DNA of 64,000 bases from Streptomyces pseudovenezuelae (GCF_029892565.1 NZ_JARXVH010000009.1:335131-399130); one strand, 5' to 3'. Counted from the first letter of the stretch, positions 7,853 to 15,942 are shown. Made by a program: numbers and translations. The notes: generated by a model from the letters alone, not told the origin.

Positions 7853-8254
7853 ATGCGCCAGGAATCGACCCCCACCCGCCACGAACCCGGCACCCTCCTC
7901 TTCGACCCCTCGACCAACAAGGTCGGCGAGTACCGCGACCGCGTTGGGCCGTACGTGATGCTGCGCCCCGTGGGCGGGGGTCGGGAGTGGCAGGCCGATC
8001 CGGCGTTGCTGCGGCCCGCGACCACGCGGGAACGGCTCAGCGCCGGCGTCCGCGCGGCGAACGACCGGAGTCAGACGCCCCCGCCGCCGGACCCCGAGGA
8101 CATGCGCCGACCGCCCGCGCCCGTCCCCGGCTGTGCCACCTGCGACGAACTGGACCGGCTGCGCCAGGCCGCCCGCGCCGCACACGACCGCAGCGCCGAG
8201 ACCGACGCCAACGTCCTGCTGCGGCAGCACCGGCGCGAGGAGCACCGGCCGTGA
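7853..8254 (+). CDS. Hypothetical protein divergent from the HTH/DUF397 pair
   Basis: A 133-residue hydrophilic protein with no membrane segment. The first part, TLLFDPSTNKVGEYRDRVGPYVMLRPVGGGREW, looks like a small beta domain, also seen in uncharacterised streptomycete proteins near Scr1/DUF397 genes. The second part is Arg/Pro-rich and ends with a helical segment holding a CATC pair. ATG 7853 is chosen because it follows GGGAGC at a fair distance and the conserved-looking region begins right after it. No function is known. Confidence 0.65.
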   Translation: MRQESTPTRHEPGTLLFDPSTNKVGEYRDRVGPYVMLRPVGGGREWQADPALLRPATTRERLSAGVRAANDRSQTPPPPDPEDMRRPPAPVPGCATCDELDRLRQAARAAHDRSAETDANVLLRQHRREEHRP

Positions 8255-8439
8255 CCTGCCAGGTGTCATGCGCCTTTCGCCCCGTCCTGACGGGGCGTCC
8301 TGTCACAGCTGATCGACAATCCGCCTGCGTTCGTAGGCCACGGGGTTAATCTCACGCTGGGCGGCCACCCGGTCGTCATGACCGTCGTAAACGACCGTCG
8401 CACCCGTCGTCTTGATGACCGCCTAGGTAGGGGACCCGA

Positions 8440-9180
8440 ATGCGCGCCCTGCGAATACTTCTGATCGTCGTCGTGATCCTGGGCGGCCTCTTCGTGATCG
8501 CGGACCGGGTCGCCGTGCACTTCGCCCAGGGCGAGGTCGCGGACAAGCTGAAGACCACCGAGAACCTGGCCTCCACCCCGGACGTCTCCATCAAGGGCTT
8601 CCCGTTCCTCACCCAGGTCGCCTCCGGTGAGCTGAAGGACGTCGAGATCGGTATCAAGGACTACGAGGCCGACACTGGCAACACCGGGACCGCCGGCCCG
8701 CAGACCATCCGTATCGACAACCTCAAGGCCCAGATGAAGGGCGTCGACTTCTCCGGCGACTACAGCTCCGCCACCGCGTCCACCGCGACCGGCACCGCCA
8801 CCATCGCCTACGACGAACTGCTCAAGGCGGCCAAGTCCGAGCCGACGCAGGTCTTCACCGGCGTCAAGGCCCAGGTCATCGGCCTCTCCGACGGCGGCAA
8901 CGGCAAGATCAAGGTCGACGTGAAGGTCTCGGCGCTCGGCCAGTCGCAGACGTACCCCGTGCTCAGCACGGTCACCGTCGCCGGCGACACGGTCAAGGTG
9001 CACGCCGACAACCTGCCCAAGCTCGTCGTCGATCTCGCCGACTCGCAGATGCGCTCGATCACCGACTTCCAGCAGACAATCGACGAGCTGCCGGGCGGCG
9101 TGAAACTGGACAGTGTGCAGGCCGCCCAGAGTGGTGTGGAGATCGCGGTGAAGGGTTCGAACGTCAAGCTGGCCGGGTAG
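8440..9180 (+). CDS. LmeA-like (DUF2993) phospholipid-binding protein
   Basis: A 246-residue protein with an N-terminal signal anchor (residues 4-21, LRILLIVVVILGGLFVIAD) and a DUF2993 domain. The family motif appears as ADKLKTTENL followed by VSIKGFPFLTQV, typical of LmeA-like lipid-binding folds; the mycobacterial member acts in lipomannan maturation at the outer face of the membrane. The product should sit outside the cytoplasm, tethered or released. The 185 bases upstream (8255-8439) carry no gene and must hold its promoter. Confidence 0.85.
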   Translation: MRALRILLIVVVILGGLFVIADRVAVHFAQGEVADKLKTTENLASTPDVSIKGFPFLTQVASGELKDVEIGIKDYEADTGNTGTAGPQTIRIDNLKAQMKGVDFSGDYSSATASTATGTATIAYDELLKAAKSEPTQVFTGVKAQVIGLSDGGNGKIKVDVKVSALGQSQTYPVLSTVTVAGDTVKVHADNLPKLVVDLADSQMRSITDFQQTIDELPGGVKLDSVQAAQSGVEIAVKGSNVKLAG

Positions 9181-9367
9181 GACGGCCCGATAGTGCGAGG
9201 GTCGTTCCTCAACGGGCGGTGTCCGACAGGCGAGACGACGCCGTCCGTACCGTAGAGGCGATGATGGACACATCCGGCCCGTGGTCGTGCGGGAGCGGGC
9301 CCGGCGGCCTCGTTCGCTGATCGCATCCCATATTGCGGACGATCGCGTCTCACGATTTGACACGCCG

Positions 9368-9397
9368 GTGACATGTCCGGCTTTCCGTCCCTACGAT
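9368..9397 (+). promoter_or_regulatory. Promoter of the sulfurtransferase leader transcript
   Basis: GTGACA at 9368-9373 and TACGAT at 9392-9397 are separated by 18 bases and fit a vegetative streptomycete promoter. The -10 box ends 7 bases before the leader-peptide ATG at 9405, so the leader message is probably leaderless. A TTGACA at 9357-9362 is too far from this -10 box to pair with it. Confidence 0.5.
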
Positions 9398-9404
9398 CGT
9401 CGTC

Positions 9405-9485
9405 ATGAAGCGACAGGCGGATCTCACGAAGCGGCGGGCAGTCGACCTGTGCCGCGTCGCCGCCATGCTCTGTCGCCCCTTCTGA
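9405..9485 (+). CDS. Short Cys-containing leader peptide upstream of a sulfurtransferase
   Basis: A 26-codon open frame beginning MKRQADLTKRRAVDL and ending CRVAAMLCRPF, 124 bases before the sulfurtransferase start. It contains two Cys-Arg pairs. Short peptides ending in DLCRV..LCR occur upstream of sulfur metabolism genes in streptomycetes and are annotated as putative leader peptides; mycobacteria have an analogous Cys-sensing small ORF ahead of cysA2. Ribosome progress at the Cys codons could tie downstream expression to Cys supply. The -10 box directly upstream suggests leaderless translation. The regulatory role is inferred. Confidence 0.68.
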   Translation: MKRQADLTKRRAVDLCRVAAMLCRPF

Positions 9486-9514
9486 GCGGGAGCGTACGGC
9501 TCTCGCATCCCCCC

Positions 9515-9528
9515 GCCCTGATCAGGGC
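9515..9528 (+). promoter_or_regulatory. Palindrome in the leader region
   Basis: GCCCTGATCAGGGC is a perfect 14-base palindrome between the leader peptide stop and the sulfurtransferase ribosome binding site. It could form a small hairpin or bind a dimeric regulator. It lies 30 bases after the leader stop codon, which is reasonable for an attenuation element, but there is no U-run behind it. Confidence 0.4.
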
Positions 9529-9609
9529 ATCTGTGCGCACGCCCTCGTACGAGCACGCGCACCCCTCGCACTCGCACACCCCGCCGTAACTGCCCGGAGG
9601 AGAAAGAGC

Positions 9610-10449
9610 ATGAGCCGCAGCGACGTCCTGGTCGACGCCGACTGGGTCCAGGACAACCTGGACAACGCCGACATCGCGATCGTGGAGGTGGACGAGGACA
9701 CGTCCGCCTACGAGAAGAACCACATCCGTAACGCGATCCGCATCGACTGGACCAAGGACCTGCAGGACCCGGTCCGCCGCGACTTCATCGACCAGGAGGG
9801 CTTCGAAAAGCTCCTGTCGGCGAAGGGCATCGCCAACGACACGCTGGTGATCCTCTACGGCGGCAACAACAACTGGTTCGCGTCCTACGCCTACTGGTAC
9901 TTCAAGCTCTACGGCCACGAGAACGTCAAGCTCCTCGACGGCGGCCGCAAGAAGTGGGAGCTGGACGCCCGCGAGCTGGTGGAGGACGTGCCCGAGCGCG
10001 CGACCACCGACTACAAGGCCAAGCCGCAGAACACCGCGATCCGCGCCTTCCGTGACGACGTCGTCGCCGCGATCGGTGCGCAGAACCTGGTCGACGTGCG
10101 CTCGCCCGACGAGTTCTCCGGCAAGCTGCTCGCGCCGGCCCACCTGCCGCAGGAGCAGTCGCAGCGTCCGGGTCACGTCCCGTCCGCGCGCAACATCCCG
10201 TGGTCGAAGAACGCCAACGACGACGGCACCTTCAAGTCGGACGACGAGCTCAAGGAGCTCTACGCCGAGGAGCAGGTCGACCTCGCCAAGGACACCATCG
10301 CGTACTGCCGTATCGGCGAGCGCTCGGCCCTGACCTGGTTCGTGCTGCACGAGCTGCTCGAGGTCGAGAACGTCAAGAACTACGACGGCTCGTGGACCGA
10401 GTACGGCAGCCTCGTCGGCGTGCCGATCGAGCTCGGCGCCAACAAGTAG
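9610..10449 (+). CDS. cysA: Thiosulfate sulfurtransferase (rhodanese)
   Basis: A 279-residue tandem-rhodanese protein. The N-terminal inactive domain carries VIVEVDEDTSAYEKNHIRNA-type sequence (as AIVEVDED and NHIRNAIRIDW). The C-terminal active domain carries the loop AYCRIGERS with the catalytic Cys at about residue 233. The enzyme transfers sulfane sulfur from thiosulfate to an acceptor in the cytosol. GGAGGAGAAAG upstream is a strong ribosome binding site. Expression is probably set by the Cys-containing leader peptide at 9405, and the DUF1416 gene 42 bases downstream is likely co-transcribed. Similar to the cysA/sseA-type proteins of actinobacteria. Confidence 0.92.
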   Translation: MSRSDVLVDADWVQDNLDNADIAIVEVDEDTSAYEKNHIRNAIRIDWTKDLQDPVRRDFIDQEGFEKLLSAKGIANDTLVILYGGNNNWFASYAYWYFKLYGHENVKLLDGGRKKWELDARELVEDVPERATTDYKAKPQNTAIRAFRDDVVAAIGAQNLVDVRSPDEFSGKLLAPAHLPQEQSQRPGHVPSARNIPWSKNANDDGTFKSDDELKELYAEEQVDLAKDTIAYCRIGERSALTWFVLHELLEVENVKNYDGSWTEYGSLVGVPIELGANK

Positions 10450-10491
10450 GACCACCGACCGACCCCTTCATCACCCCTCAGGAGAGACGAC

Positions 10492-10779
10492 ATGTGCGGA
10501 GCGAAGGCCGGCGGCCCGGACGCCTCGACGATCAAGCCCGGTGAGACCACGATCCAGGGCCAGGTGACGCGTGACGGCGAGCCGGTGACGGGCTATGTCC
10601 GGCTCCTGGACTCGACCGGTGAGTTCACCGCGGAGGTTCCGACCTCGGCGACGGGGCAGTTCCGCTTCTACGCGGCCGAGGGCACGTGGACCGTTCGCGC
10701 GCTCGTGCCGGGTGGCACGGCCGACCGCACGGTCGTCGCCCAGCAGGGTGGGCTGGCAGAGGTCGCGATCGCGGTCTGA
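10492..10779 (+). CDS. DUF1416 protein of the sulfurtransferase operon
   Basis: A 95-residue DUF1416 protein starting MCGAKAGG and built as a single beta-sandwich domain (GQVTRDGEPVTGYVRLLDS, GQFRFYAAEGTWTVRALVPG). Members almost always follow a thiosulfate sulfurtransferase gene in actinobacteria, as here, so a role in handling the sulfane sulfur product is likely; the conserved Cys2 could accept it. No direct function is known. AGGAGAG precedes the ATG. Confidence 0.88.
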   Translation: MCGAKAGGPDASTIKPGETTIQGQVTRDGEPVTGYVRLLDSTGEFTAEVPTSATGQFRFYAAEGTWTVRALVPGGTADRTVVAQQGGLAEVAIAV

Positions 10780-10820
10780 GGCGGTACGCGAGAGCGGTAC
10801 CCGAGCAGTACCTGATAGGC

Positions 10821-10856
10821 CGGAGGGCCGCACCCCGTCGGGGGTGCGGCCCTCCG
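10821..10856 (+). terminator. Terminator after the sulfur operon
   Basis: A perfect 16-bp stem (10821-10836 with 10841-10856) closed by the tetraloop GTCG. It follows the DUF1416 stop by about 40 bases and precedes the promoter of the next gene, in the usual streptomycete style without a U-run. Confidence 0.85.
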
Positions 10857-10881
10857 CGCCGTTCGGGCCTACGCTGGACTT

Positions 10882-11142
10882 ATGTTGGCACGACGGCGTC
10901 ATGTCTACTTCGCCATGATGGGCACGTGCATCGGGCTCTTCGTCCTGGCCTGGGGCGTCGTGCGCCTGTGGTCCGTGCCGGTCGCCGTGGGCATGTGCGT
11001 GGTCGCCATGCTGATCCCGCCGGTCGCCGCGATGGTGGCGAACCGGCGAGGCCCGGACGACCGCTGGTGGGACGACCCGTCCGGCGACCCCAAGTCCGAC
11101 GACTGGTGGGACGAACTGGACGGCAAGAAACGGCGTCCCTGA
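10882..11142 (+). CDS. DUF3099 membrane protein
   Basis: An 86-residue protein with two membrane helices (about residues 8-27 and 31-49) and an acidic, Trp-rich cytosolic tail (DDRWWDDPSGDPKSDDWWDEL). This matches DUF3099, a small actinobacterial membrane family of unknown role. TACGCT ends about 6 bases before ATG 10882, so it is probably leaderless. Confidence 0.8.
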   Translation: MLARRRHVYFAMMGTCIGLFVLAWGVVRLWSVPVAVGMCVVAMLIPPVAAMVANRRGPDDRWWDDPSGDPKSDDWWDELDGKKRRP

Positions 11143-11179
11143 GCCGCGGGGCCCGGGCTTGCCCGTCGCGCGCGTGCCC

Positions 11180-11347
11180 TGGGGCCTGCGCCCCCAGACC
11201 CCCGCTTCGGCCCTGAAGGGGCCTCGTCCTCAAACGCCGGACGGGCTGAGAAATGCGACCCGCGTCGAGAAGGCGCCGTCCCCACGGGTGGGTCGGGGAT
11301 CGGGACGGCAATCGCTCGGCCTCGGACGCCGGACGGGCTGACAGATG
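11180..11347. repeat. Streptomyces intergenic repeat
   Basis: GGGGCCTGCGCCCCCAGACC at 11180 onward, then CTTCGGCCCTGAAGGGGCCT and CTCAAACGCCGGACGGGCTG to about 11250, is a dispersed repeat familiar from streptomycete intergenic regions. The tail CGGACGCCGGACGGGCTGA recurs at about 11323-11342. A second copy lies at 26222-26288. It fills the gap between the DUF3099 gene and the converging membrane protein gene and can fold into hairpins that may end transcription in both directions. Confidence 0.65.
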
Positions 11348-11368
11348 CGGGCCGGCGCCAAGACTGGA

Positions 11369-12520
11369 TTACGCCAGTGCCCGACCCAGCACCCACACCA
11401 CCGGTGCCGCCGTGGCCAGCGGCAGGGCGACGCCCGCTGTGAAGTGGACGAAGCGGGACGGGTAGTCGTAGGCCGCTACTCGGTGGCCGATGAGGGCGCA
11501 GGCCGCCGCTGCCGCGCCCAGCAACGCGCCCTTGGGGCCGTAGTCCGTCAGGCCGCCTACCGCGATGCCCGCGCCGGCCGCGGCCAGGAGCGAGACGATC
11601 AGGGAGGCCGGGGTCGGTAGTGGGAGGGCGCGGGCCAGGATGGCTACCGCTGCCGCCGCCGCGCCTACCGTGACCGCTTCCGGGTCGGCCGCCAGGTAGC
11701 CCGTCGCGATGATCGCCAGGGCCGCTGACGCGACGCTCGCCATCAGGCCGTACATCCGCTCGTCCGGGTCGGCGTGGGAGCGGAGTTGCAGGACCAGGGA
11801 GAGCAGGACCCAGACGCCCAGGGTGCCGAGGATGGCCGCCGGGCCGTTCTCGCGGCCCGCCGTCAGCAGGGCCACGTCCGCCACCAGCGCGCCCAGGAAC
11901 GCCAGCGCGATGCCCTGGCGGGCCGGCCACATGCCGTTCAGGCGGAACCAACCCGCCGCCGTGACCCCCTGGAGTGCGATCAGGGGGATGAGGAGGGCGT
12001 ACGAGCCTGCCGCTGCCGTCGCCGACAGGAGGACACCCAGCAGCGCCGTGAGGGCCGCCGGCCGCATGCCCGGGTCGATGATCGGGGAGCGGCCCTCCAG
12101 GCGGGCGCGTTGGGCGTCCGTGATGCGGGCGTTGCCCGCGACGGTGGCCGGGCCGTAGGTGGCGGCGGAGGCGTCCGTCGCGGGAGGTTCGGGGGCGGGG
12201 GGCGGCGCGGGTGCCATCGGTGCCTGCTGCCAGGGCTGGGGCTCGTTGCCGTATGCGCCGTGGGGCGGGGGTGTCTGCGGGGGCAGGTATGCCGTGTCCG
12301 CCGGGGCCACCGGCTGGTGGACCTGGGTCTCCCAGGTCTGGCCCTGCCACTGCTGCGTGTACTGCTGGGCGGCGTGCGGGTCGTCGTAGCCCTGCTGGCC
12401 CGGCCACTGCTGCTGCGGCTGCTGCTGGGGTTGCTGCGGCGGCTGCTGTTGCTGGGGTTGCTGCTGGTACGGGTCGTAGCCCTGGTACCTGGGGTCGTAC
12501 GGCTGGTCGGTCATCGTCAC
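11369..12520 (-). CDS. Multi-pass membrane protein with Gln-rich N-terminus
   Basis: A 383-residue protein. Residues 1-75 are extremely rich in Gln, Pro and Tyr (QQQPQQQQPPQQPQQQ), followed by Pro/Ala linker sequence and, from about residue 150, eight or nine hydrophobic helices to the end. There is no catalytic motif; Gln/Pro-rich cytosolic tails before membrane domains are common in streptomycete proteins of unknown function. It overlaps the upstream MoaD-like gene by ATGA, so the two are coupled, which hints at a link with sulfur-carrier chemistry but proves nothing. An internal Met at codon 3 is an alternative start. Confidence 0.75.
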   Translation of the reverse strand: MTMTDQPYDPRYQGYDPYQQQPQQQQPPQQPQQQPQQQWPGQQGYDDPHAAQQYTQQWQGQTWETQVHQPVAPADTAYLPPQTPPPHGAYGNEPQPWQQAPMAPAPPPAPEPPATDASAATYGPATVAGNARITDAQRARLEGRSPIIDPGMRPAALTALLGVLLSATAAAGSYALLIPLIALQGVTAAGWFRLNGMWPARQGIALAFLGALVADVALLTAGRENGPAAILGTLGVWVLLSLVLQLRSHADPDERMYGLMASVASAALAIIATGYLAADPEAVTVGAAAAAVAILARALPLPTPASLIVSLLAAAGAGIAVGGLTDYGPKGALLGAAAAACALIGHRVAAYDYPSRFVHFTAGVALPLATAAPVVWVLGRALA

Positions 12521-12771
12521 CCTCCTGCGAACGGCGGGAGCACCTCGACCGTGCCGCCGTCGGCCAGCCGTACCGTCTCATGTCCGCGGGTGCCCACGGG
12601 GTCACCGTCGATGAGGAACGAGCATCGGCGCAGGACGCGCGCGAGTTCGCCGGGGTGTCGCCCACGCACGGCGTCGAGCGCCTCGGCGAGCGTGCCCGCG
12701 TCGTACGGCTCCTCGGCCACCCCGGCCGCGGCCTTCGCGGCGGCCCAATAGCGCACCGTCACCTTTGGCAT
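12517..12771 (-). CDS. MoaD/ThiS-family sulfur carrier protein
   Basis: An 84-residue beta-grasp protein starting MPKVTVRYWAAAKAAAG and ending VEVLPPFAGG. The C-terminal Gly-Gly is the residue pair that is adenylated and thiocarboxylated in MoaD and ThiS carriers, so it is likely a working sulfur carrier, for molybdopterin or another thio-cofactor. No moaE or thiG is nearby. Its stop overlaps the start of the Gln-rich membrane protein gene. Confidence 0.85.
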   Translation of the reverse strand: MPKVTVRYWAAAKAAAGVAEEPYDAGTLAEALDAVRGRHPGELARVLRRCSFLIDGDPVGTRGHETVRLADGGTVEVLPPFAGG

Positions 12772-12827
12772 CCGGATACCGGTTCCTCTGTCGGTCGGCT
12801 GTGTACTCGGCTGTGTACCCCGTCAGG

Positions 12828-13718
12828 CTAGCCCGCCTTGGCGACAGCCCAGTCCCCGATGCGGTCCAGCAGCTCGTCGCTGACCGCGTGTTCCGCGTGG
12901 CCCATGGGTTCCATCCACAGCTCGGCGTGGCCGGCGGCGGCCTCGGCCAGCATCTTGGGGTGGTCGACCGGGAAGTAGCCGTCGCGGTCGCCGTGGACGA
13001 TGAGGAGGGGGGTGGGAGCGATCCTCGGGACCGCCTCGACCGGGGAGAGCGGGACCGGGTCCCAGTCGCGGTGGTGGATTCGGGTGTGCAGGCCGTAGCG
13101 GCTCACCAGGCGGCCCTCGGGGCGCGTCACCAGCCAGTGCAGGCGGCGCATGGGGGCGGTGCCTCGGTAGTACCAACGGGCCGGCGCACTCACCGAAACC
13201 ACCGCGTCCGTACGCGCTTCCGTGCGCCCCGCGCGCCCCGAACCGTCCGCGTCACCCTGTCCGTCTCCGCCGCCGTACAGCGCCGCGTGCCGCAGCACCA
13301 CCGAACCGCCCATCGAGAAGCCGACGGTGACCACGCGCGCGTGGCCGAGTTCACGTGCCCACGCGACCGCCGCCGCCAGATCGAGGACCTCGCGGTCGCC
13401 CACGGTGGAGCTCCCGCCGGACGCCCCGTGACCCCGGAAGGAGAAGGTGACCACGGGCGCGTACTGCGCGAACGCCTCCGCCACCCGCCGTACGTGCGGC
13501 TTGTCCACGTCACCCGTGAAACCGTGGGCCACGACGAACGCGAGATCAACGGACGATGGCGTGGAAGCGTCGTATACGGACGTGCACGGGTCGTATACGG
13601 AATCGATCGTCACCCCGTCGTCGGTGTGCAGAAACGTCCGCAAAGGTGTACGTCTGATCGTCTCAGAGTTCGGACGAATGGTGGAACGTGCCACATGACC
13701 TGCCGGACCAGTGCTCAT
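12828..13718 (-). CDS. Alpha/beta hydrolase
   Basis: A 296-residue alpha/beta hydrolase. The nucleophile elbow GFSMGG lies mid-protein, the oxyanion region is HGFTGD, and a catalytic Asp (HGDRDGYF) and His (MGHAEHAV) follow in order, so the triad is complete. A low-complexity Gly/Asp/Arg insert (GGGDGQGDADGSGRAGRTEA) sits after the elbow. No signal peptide is visible; it is cytosolic. The start is ATG 13718 (MSTGPAGHV); the frame stays open much further upstream into the glnR promoter, which I discount. The substrate is unknown. It is divergent from glnR across 180 bases. Confidence 0.82.
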   Translation of the reverse strand: MSTGPAGHVARSTIRPNSETIRRTPLRTFLHTDDGVTIDSVYDPCTSVYDASTPSSVDLAFVVAHGFTGDVDKPHVRRVAEAFAQYAPVVTFSFRGHGASGGSSTVGDREVLDLAAAVAWARELGHARVVTVGFSMGGSVVLRHAALYGGGDGQGDADGSGRAGRTEARTDAVVSVSAPARWYYRGTAPMRRLHWLVTRPEGRLVSRYGLHTRIHHRDWDPVPLSPVEAVPRIAPTPLLIVHGDRDGYFPVDHPKMLAEAAAGHAELWMEPMGHAEHAVSDELLDRIGDWAVAKAG

Positions 13719-13898
13719 GTGGGCTATTCTGCTCGGCAGAGGACTCGGGCAGCGAAGCCCCCGGGTCCTTTTGTGCTTTCGGAAGCGTTGTATACGAAGC
13801 GGGAAACGCAAGGTGACCGCTGGTGTACGGGTCTTCGGGAGCACAGCGCAGTGCCGCACCGCACACGTCCTCGCAGGGACCGAGGAGGAACCAGACGT

Positions 13899-14678
13899 AT
13901 GAGTTCTCTGCTGCTCCTGACCAATGCCCTCCAGCCGTCGACGGAGGTGCTCCCCGCCCTCGGACTGCTGCTGCACAACGTGCGGGTCGCCCCGGCCGAG
14001 GGCCCCGCTCTAGTCGACACCCCAGGTGCCGACGTCATCCTCATCGACGGCCGGCGGGACCTCCCGCAGGTGCGCAGCCTGTGCCAGCTGCTGCGCTCCA
14101 CCGGCCCCGGCTGTCCACTCATCCTGGTCGTCACCGAGGGCGGCCTCGCGGCCGTCACCGCCGACTGGGGCATCGATGACGTGCTTCTCGACACGGCCGG
14201 TCCGGCCGAGGTCGAGGCGCGGCTCCGGCTCGCCATGGGCCGGCAGCAGATCGTCAACGACGACTCCCCCATGGAGATCCGCAACGGCGACCTGTCGGTC
14301 GACGAGGCGACGTACAGCGCGAAGCTCAAGGGCCGGGTCCTCGACCTGACCTTCAAGGAGTTCGAGCTGCTGAAGTACCTCGCGCAGCACCCGGGCCGCG
14401 TCTTCACGCGCGCTCAGCTGCTGCAGGAGGTGTGGGGCTACGACTACTTCGGTGGCACCCGGACCGTCGACGTCCACGTACGACGGCTGCGCGCCAAGCT
14501 CGGACCCGAGCACGAGTCGCTGATCGGGACCGTCCGGAACGTGGGTTATCGATTCGTTACCCCCGAGAAGGTCGACCGTGCCGCCGAGGAGGCCAAGGCC
14601 AAGGCGGCCCGGGCAAAGGCGGAGGATGCGGACGAGACACCCGCCCTGGAGGACACCGAGGTCCACGTCGAGGCGTAG
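13899..14678 (+). CDS. glnR: Nitrogen regulator GlnR
   Basis: A 259-residue OmpR-type regulator that I recognise as GlnR. The N-terminal receiver-like domain (residues 1-120, beginning MSSLLLLTNALQPSTEVLP) is atypical, as known for GlnR, where a lone Asp stabilises the dimer without phosphorylation. The winged-helix DNA-binding domain (about 130-220) holds TFKEFELLKYLAQHPGRVF and VDVHVRRLRAKLG. The Ala/Glu/Lys-rich tail after residue 225 is a flexible extension. GlnR activates glnA, amtB and nitrate/nitrite genes under nitrogen limitation in actinomycetes. GAGGAGG precedes ATG 13899. A branched terminator-like structure follows. Confidence 0.95.
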   Translation: MSSLLLLTNALQPSTEVLPALGLLLHNVRVAPAEGPALVDTPGADVILIDGRRDLPQVRSLCQLLRSTGPGCPLILVVTEGGLAAVTADWGIDDVLLDTAGPAEVEARLRLAMGRQQIVNDDSPMEIRNGDLSVDEATYSAKLKGRVLDLTFKEFELLKYLAQHPGRVFTRAQLLQEVWGYDYFGGTRTVDVHVRRLRAKLGPEHESLIGTVRNVGYRFVTPEKVDRAAEEAKAKAARAKAEDADETPALEDTEVHVEA

Positions 14679-14686
14679 CGGAGGTG

Positions 14687-14764
14687 TGGGCAGGGCATGG
14701 TCCCCCTACCGGGGACGCTCCCGGGGCCGGGAGCAGCGAGGCAAGCTTCCTCACGCCCTGCCCA
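14687..14764 (+). terminator. Branched (cruciform-like) structure after glnR
   Basis: A 10-bp outer stem (14687-14696 with 14755-14764) encloses two hairpins: GTCCCC/GGGGAC (14700-14705 with 14711-14716) and GCTCCCGG/CCGGGAGC (14717-14724 with 14727-14734). All arms are perfect. It lies between the glnR stop and the start of the LacI-type gene and probably ends the glnR transcript. Confidence 0.65.
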
Positions 14765-14793
14765 GAGCGGGTCTCTCCGCGTAGACTCCGCGC

Positions 14794-15819
14794 GTGGCCA
14801 AGGTAACCAGGGATGATGTGGCGCGGCTGGCGGGTACGTCGACTGCCGTGGTCAGCTATGTCATCAACAACGGACCCCGGCCGGTCGCCCCGGCCACGCG
14901 CGAGCGTGTCCTCGCCGCGATCAAGGAGCTGGGGTACCGACCCGACCGAGTCGCCCAGGCGATGGCGTCCCGGCGCACGGACCTCATAGGCCTGATCGTC
15001 CCGGACGCCCGCCAGCCCTTCTTCGGCGAGATGGCACACGCGGTCGAACAGGCCGCCTCCGAGCGCGGCAAGATGGTGCTGGTCGGCAACTCCGACTACA
15101 TCGGCGAGCGCGAGGTCCACTATCTGCGCGCGTTCCTCGGGATGCGCGTCTCCGGACTCATCCTCGTCAGCCACGCGCTCAACGACAACGCCGCCGCGGA
15201 GATCGATGCCTGGGACGCCCGGGTGGTCCTGCTGCACGAGCGGCCCGAGGCCATCGACGACGTCGCCGTCGTCACCGACGACCTGGGCGGCGCCCACCTC
15301 GCCGTGTCCCATCTCCTGGAGCACGGCTACGAGTACGTCGCCTGTATGGGCGGCACCGCCGAGACGCCCGCCGTCGGTGACCCGGTCTCCGACCACGTCG
15401 AGGGCTGGCGGCGCGCGATGGAGGAGGTCGGCAAGCCCACCGAGGGCCGGCTGTTCGAGGCGCCGTACAACCGCTACGACGCCTACCGGATAGCGCTGGA
15501 GATCCTCGGCGGACCCCGGCGCCCGCCCGCGATCTTCTGCTCCACCGACGACCAGGCGATCGGCGTGCTGCGCGCGGCGCGCGAGCTGCGCATCGACGTG
15601 CCGGGCGAGCTGGCGGTGGCCGGCTTCGACGACATCAAGGAAGCGGCCCTGACGGACCCGCCGCTGACAACGATCGCATCGGACCGCTCGGCGATGGCCC
15701 GCGCGGCCGTGGACCTCGTCCTCGACGACGGACTGCGGGTGGCCGGCTCCCGGAGCGAGCGGCTGAAGGTGTTCCCCTCCCGACTGGTGACGCGACGCTC
15801 GTGCGGGTGCGCGGCCTGA
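14794..15819 (+). CDS. LacI-family transcriptional regulator
   Basis: A 341-residue LacI/GalR repressor. The N-terminal DNA-binding region is MAKVTRDDVARLAGTSTAVV, followed by the hinge (VAQAMASRRTDLIGLIVPD) and a periplasmic-binding-protein-like ligand domain ending FPSRLVTRRSCGC. The sugar or nucleoside effector cannot be deduced. The start is GTG 14794 with a TAGACT -10 box ending about 7 bases upstream, so it is likely leaderless. The neighbour downstream is an HtrA-like protease rather than a sugar operon, so its targets probably lie elsewhere. Confidence 0.88.
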   Translation: MAKVTRDDVARLAGTSTAVVSYVINNGPRPVAPATRERVLAAIKELGYRPDRVAQAMASRRTDLIGLIVPDARQPFFGEMAHAVEQAASERGKMVLVGNSDYIGEREVHYLRAFLGMRVSGLILVSHALNDNAAAEIDAWDARVVLLHERPEAIDDVAVVTDDLGGAHLAVSHLLEHGYEYVACMGGTAETPAVGDPVSDHVEGWRRAMEEVGKPTEGRLFEAPYNRYDAYRIALEILGGPRRPPAIFCSTDDQAIGVLRAARELRIDVPGELAVAGFDDIKEAALTDPPLTTIASDRSAMARAAVDLVLDDGLRVAGSRSERLKVFPSRLVTRRSCGCAA

Positions 15820-15838
15820 TCGTCTGAGGGGTTCGTCC

Positions 15839-15878
15839 GGCCGTATGAGGGGTTTCCGCGGCCCGTATGAGGGCTTTC
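15839..15878. repeat. Two direct repeats downstream of the LacI-type gene
   Basis: GGCCGTATGAGGGGTTTC (15839-15856) and GCCCGTATGAGGGCTTTC (15861-15878) repeat with a 22-base period, two helical turns, and could bind a regulator of the HtrA-like gene further along. Confidence 0.4.
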
Positions 15879-15942
15879 TGAGAGACCCCTCCCCGGTGCC
15901 TGGGTCGGCTTTATATCGGGCATACGAGGTTCTGCCGGGCTT

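Noticed and set aside
9261..9320. A 19-codon frame MMDTSGPWSCGSG upstream of the sulfur leader
   Set aside because: It has a single Cys, no clear ribosome binding site and no relation to the promoter at 9368; chance frame is more likely.
12765..13898. Long extension upstream of glnR
   Set aside because: The frame is open for over 1 kb but overlaps the hydrolase antisense; GlnR starts at the ATG with GAGGAGG in front.
13719..13976. N-terminal extension of the hydrolase at 12828
   Set aside because: The open frame runs through the glnR promoter and reads as biased nonsense; the coherent protein begins at 13718.
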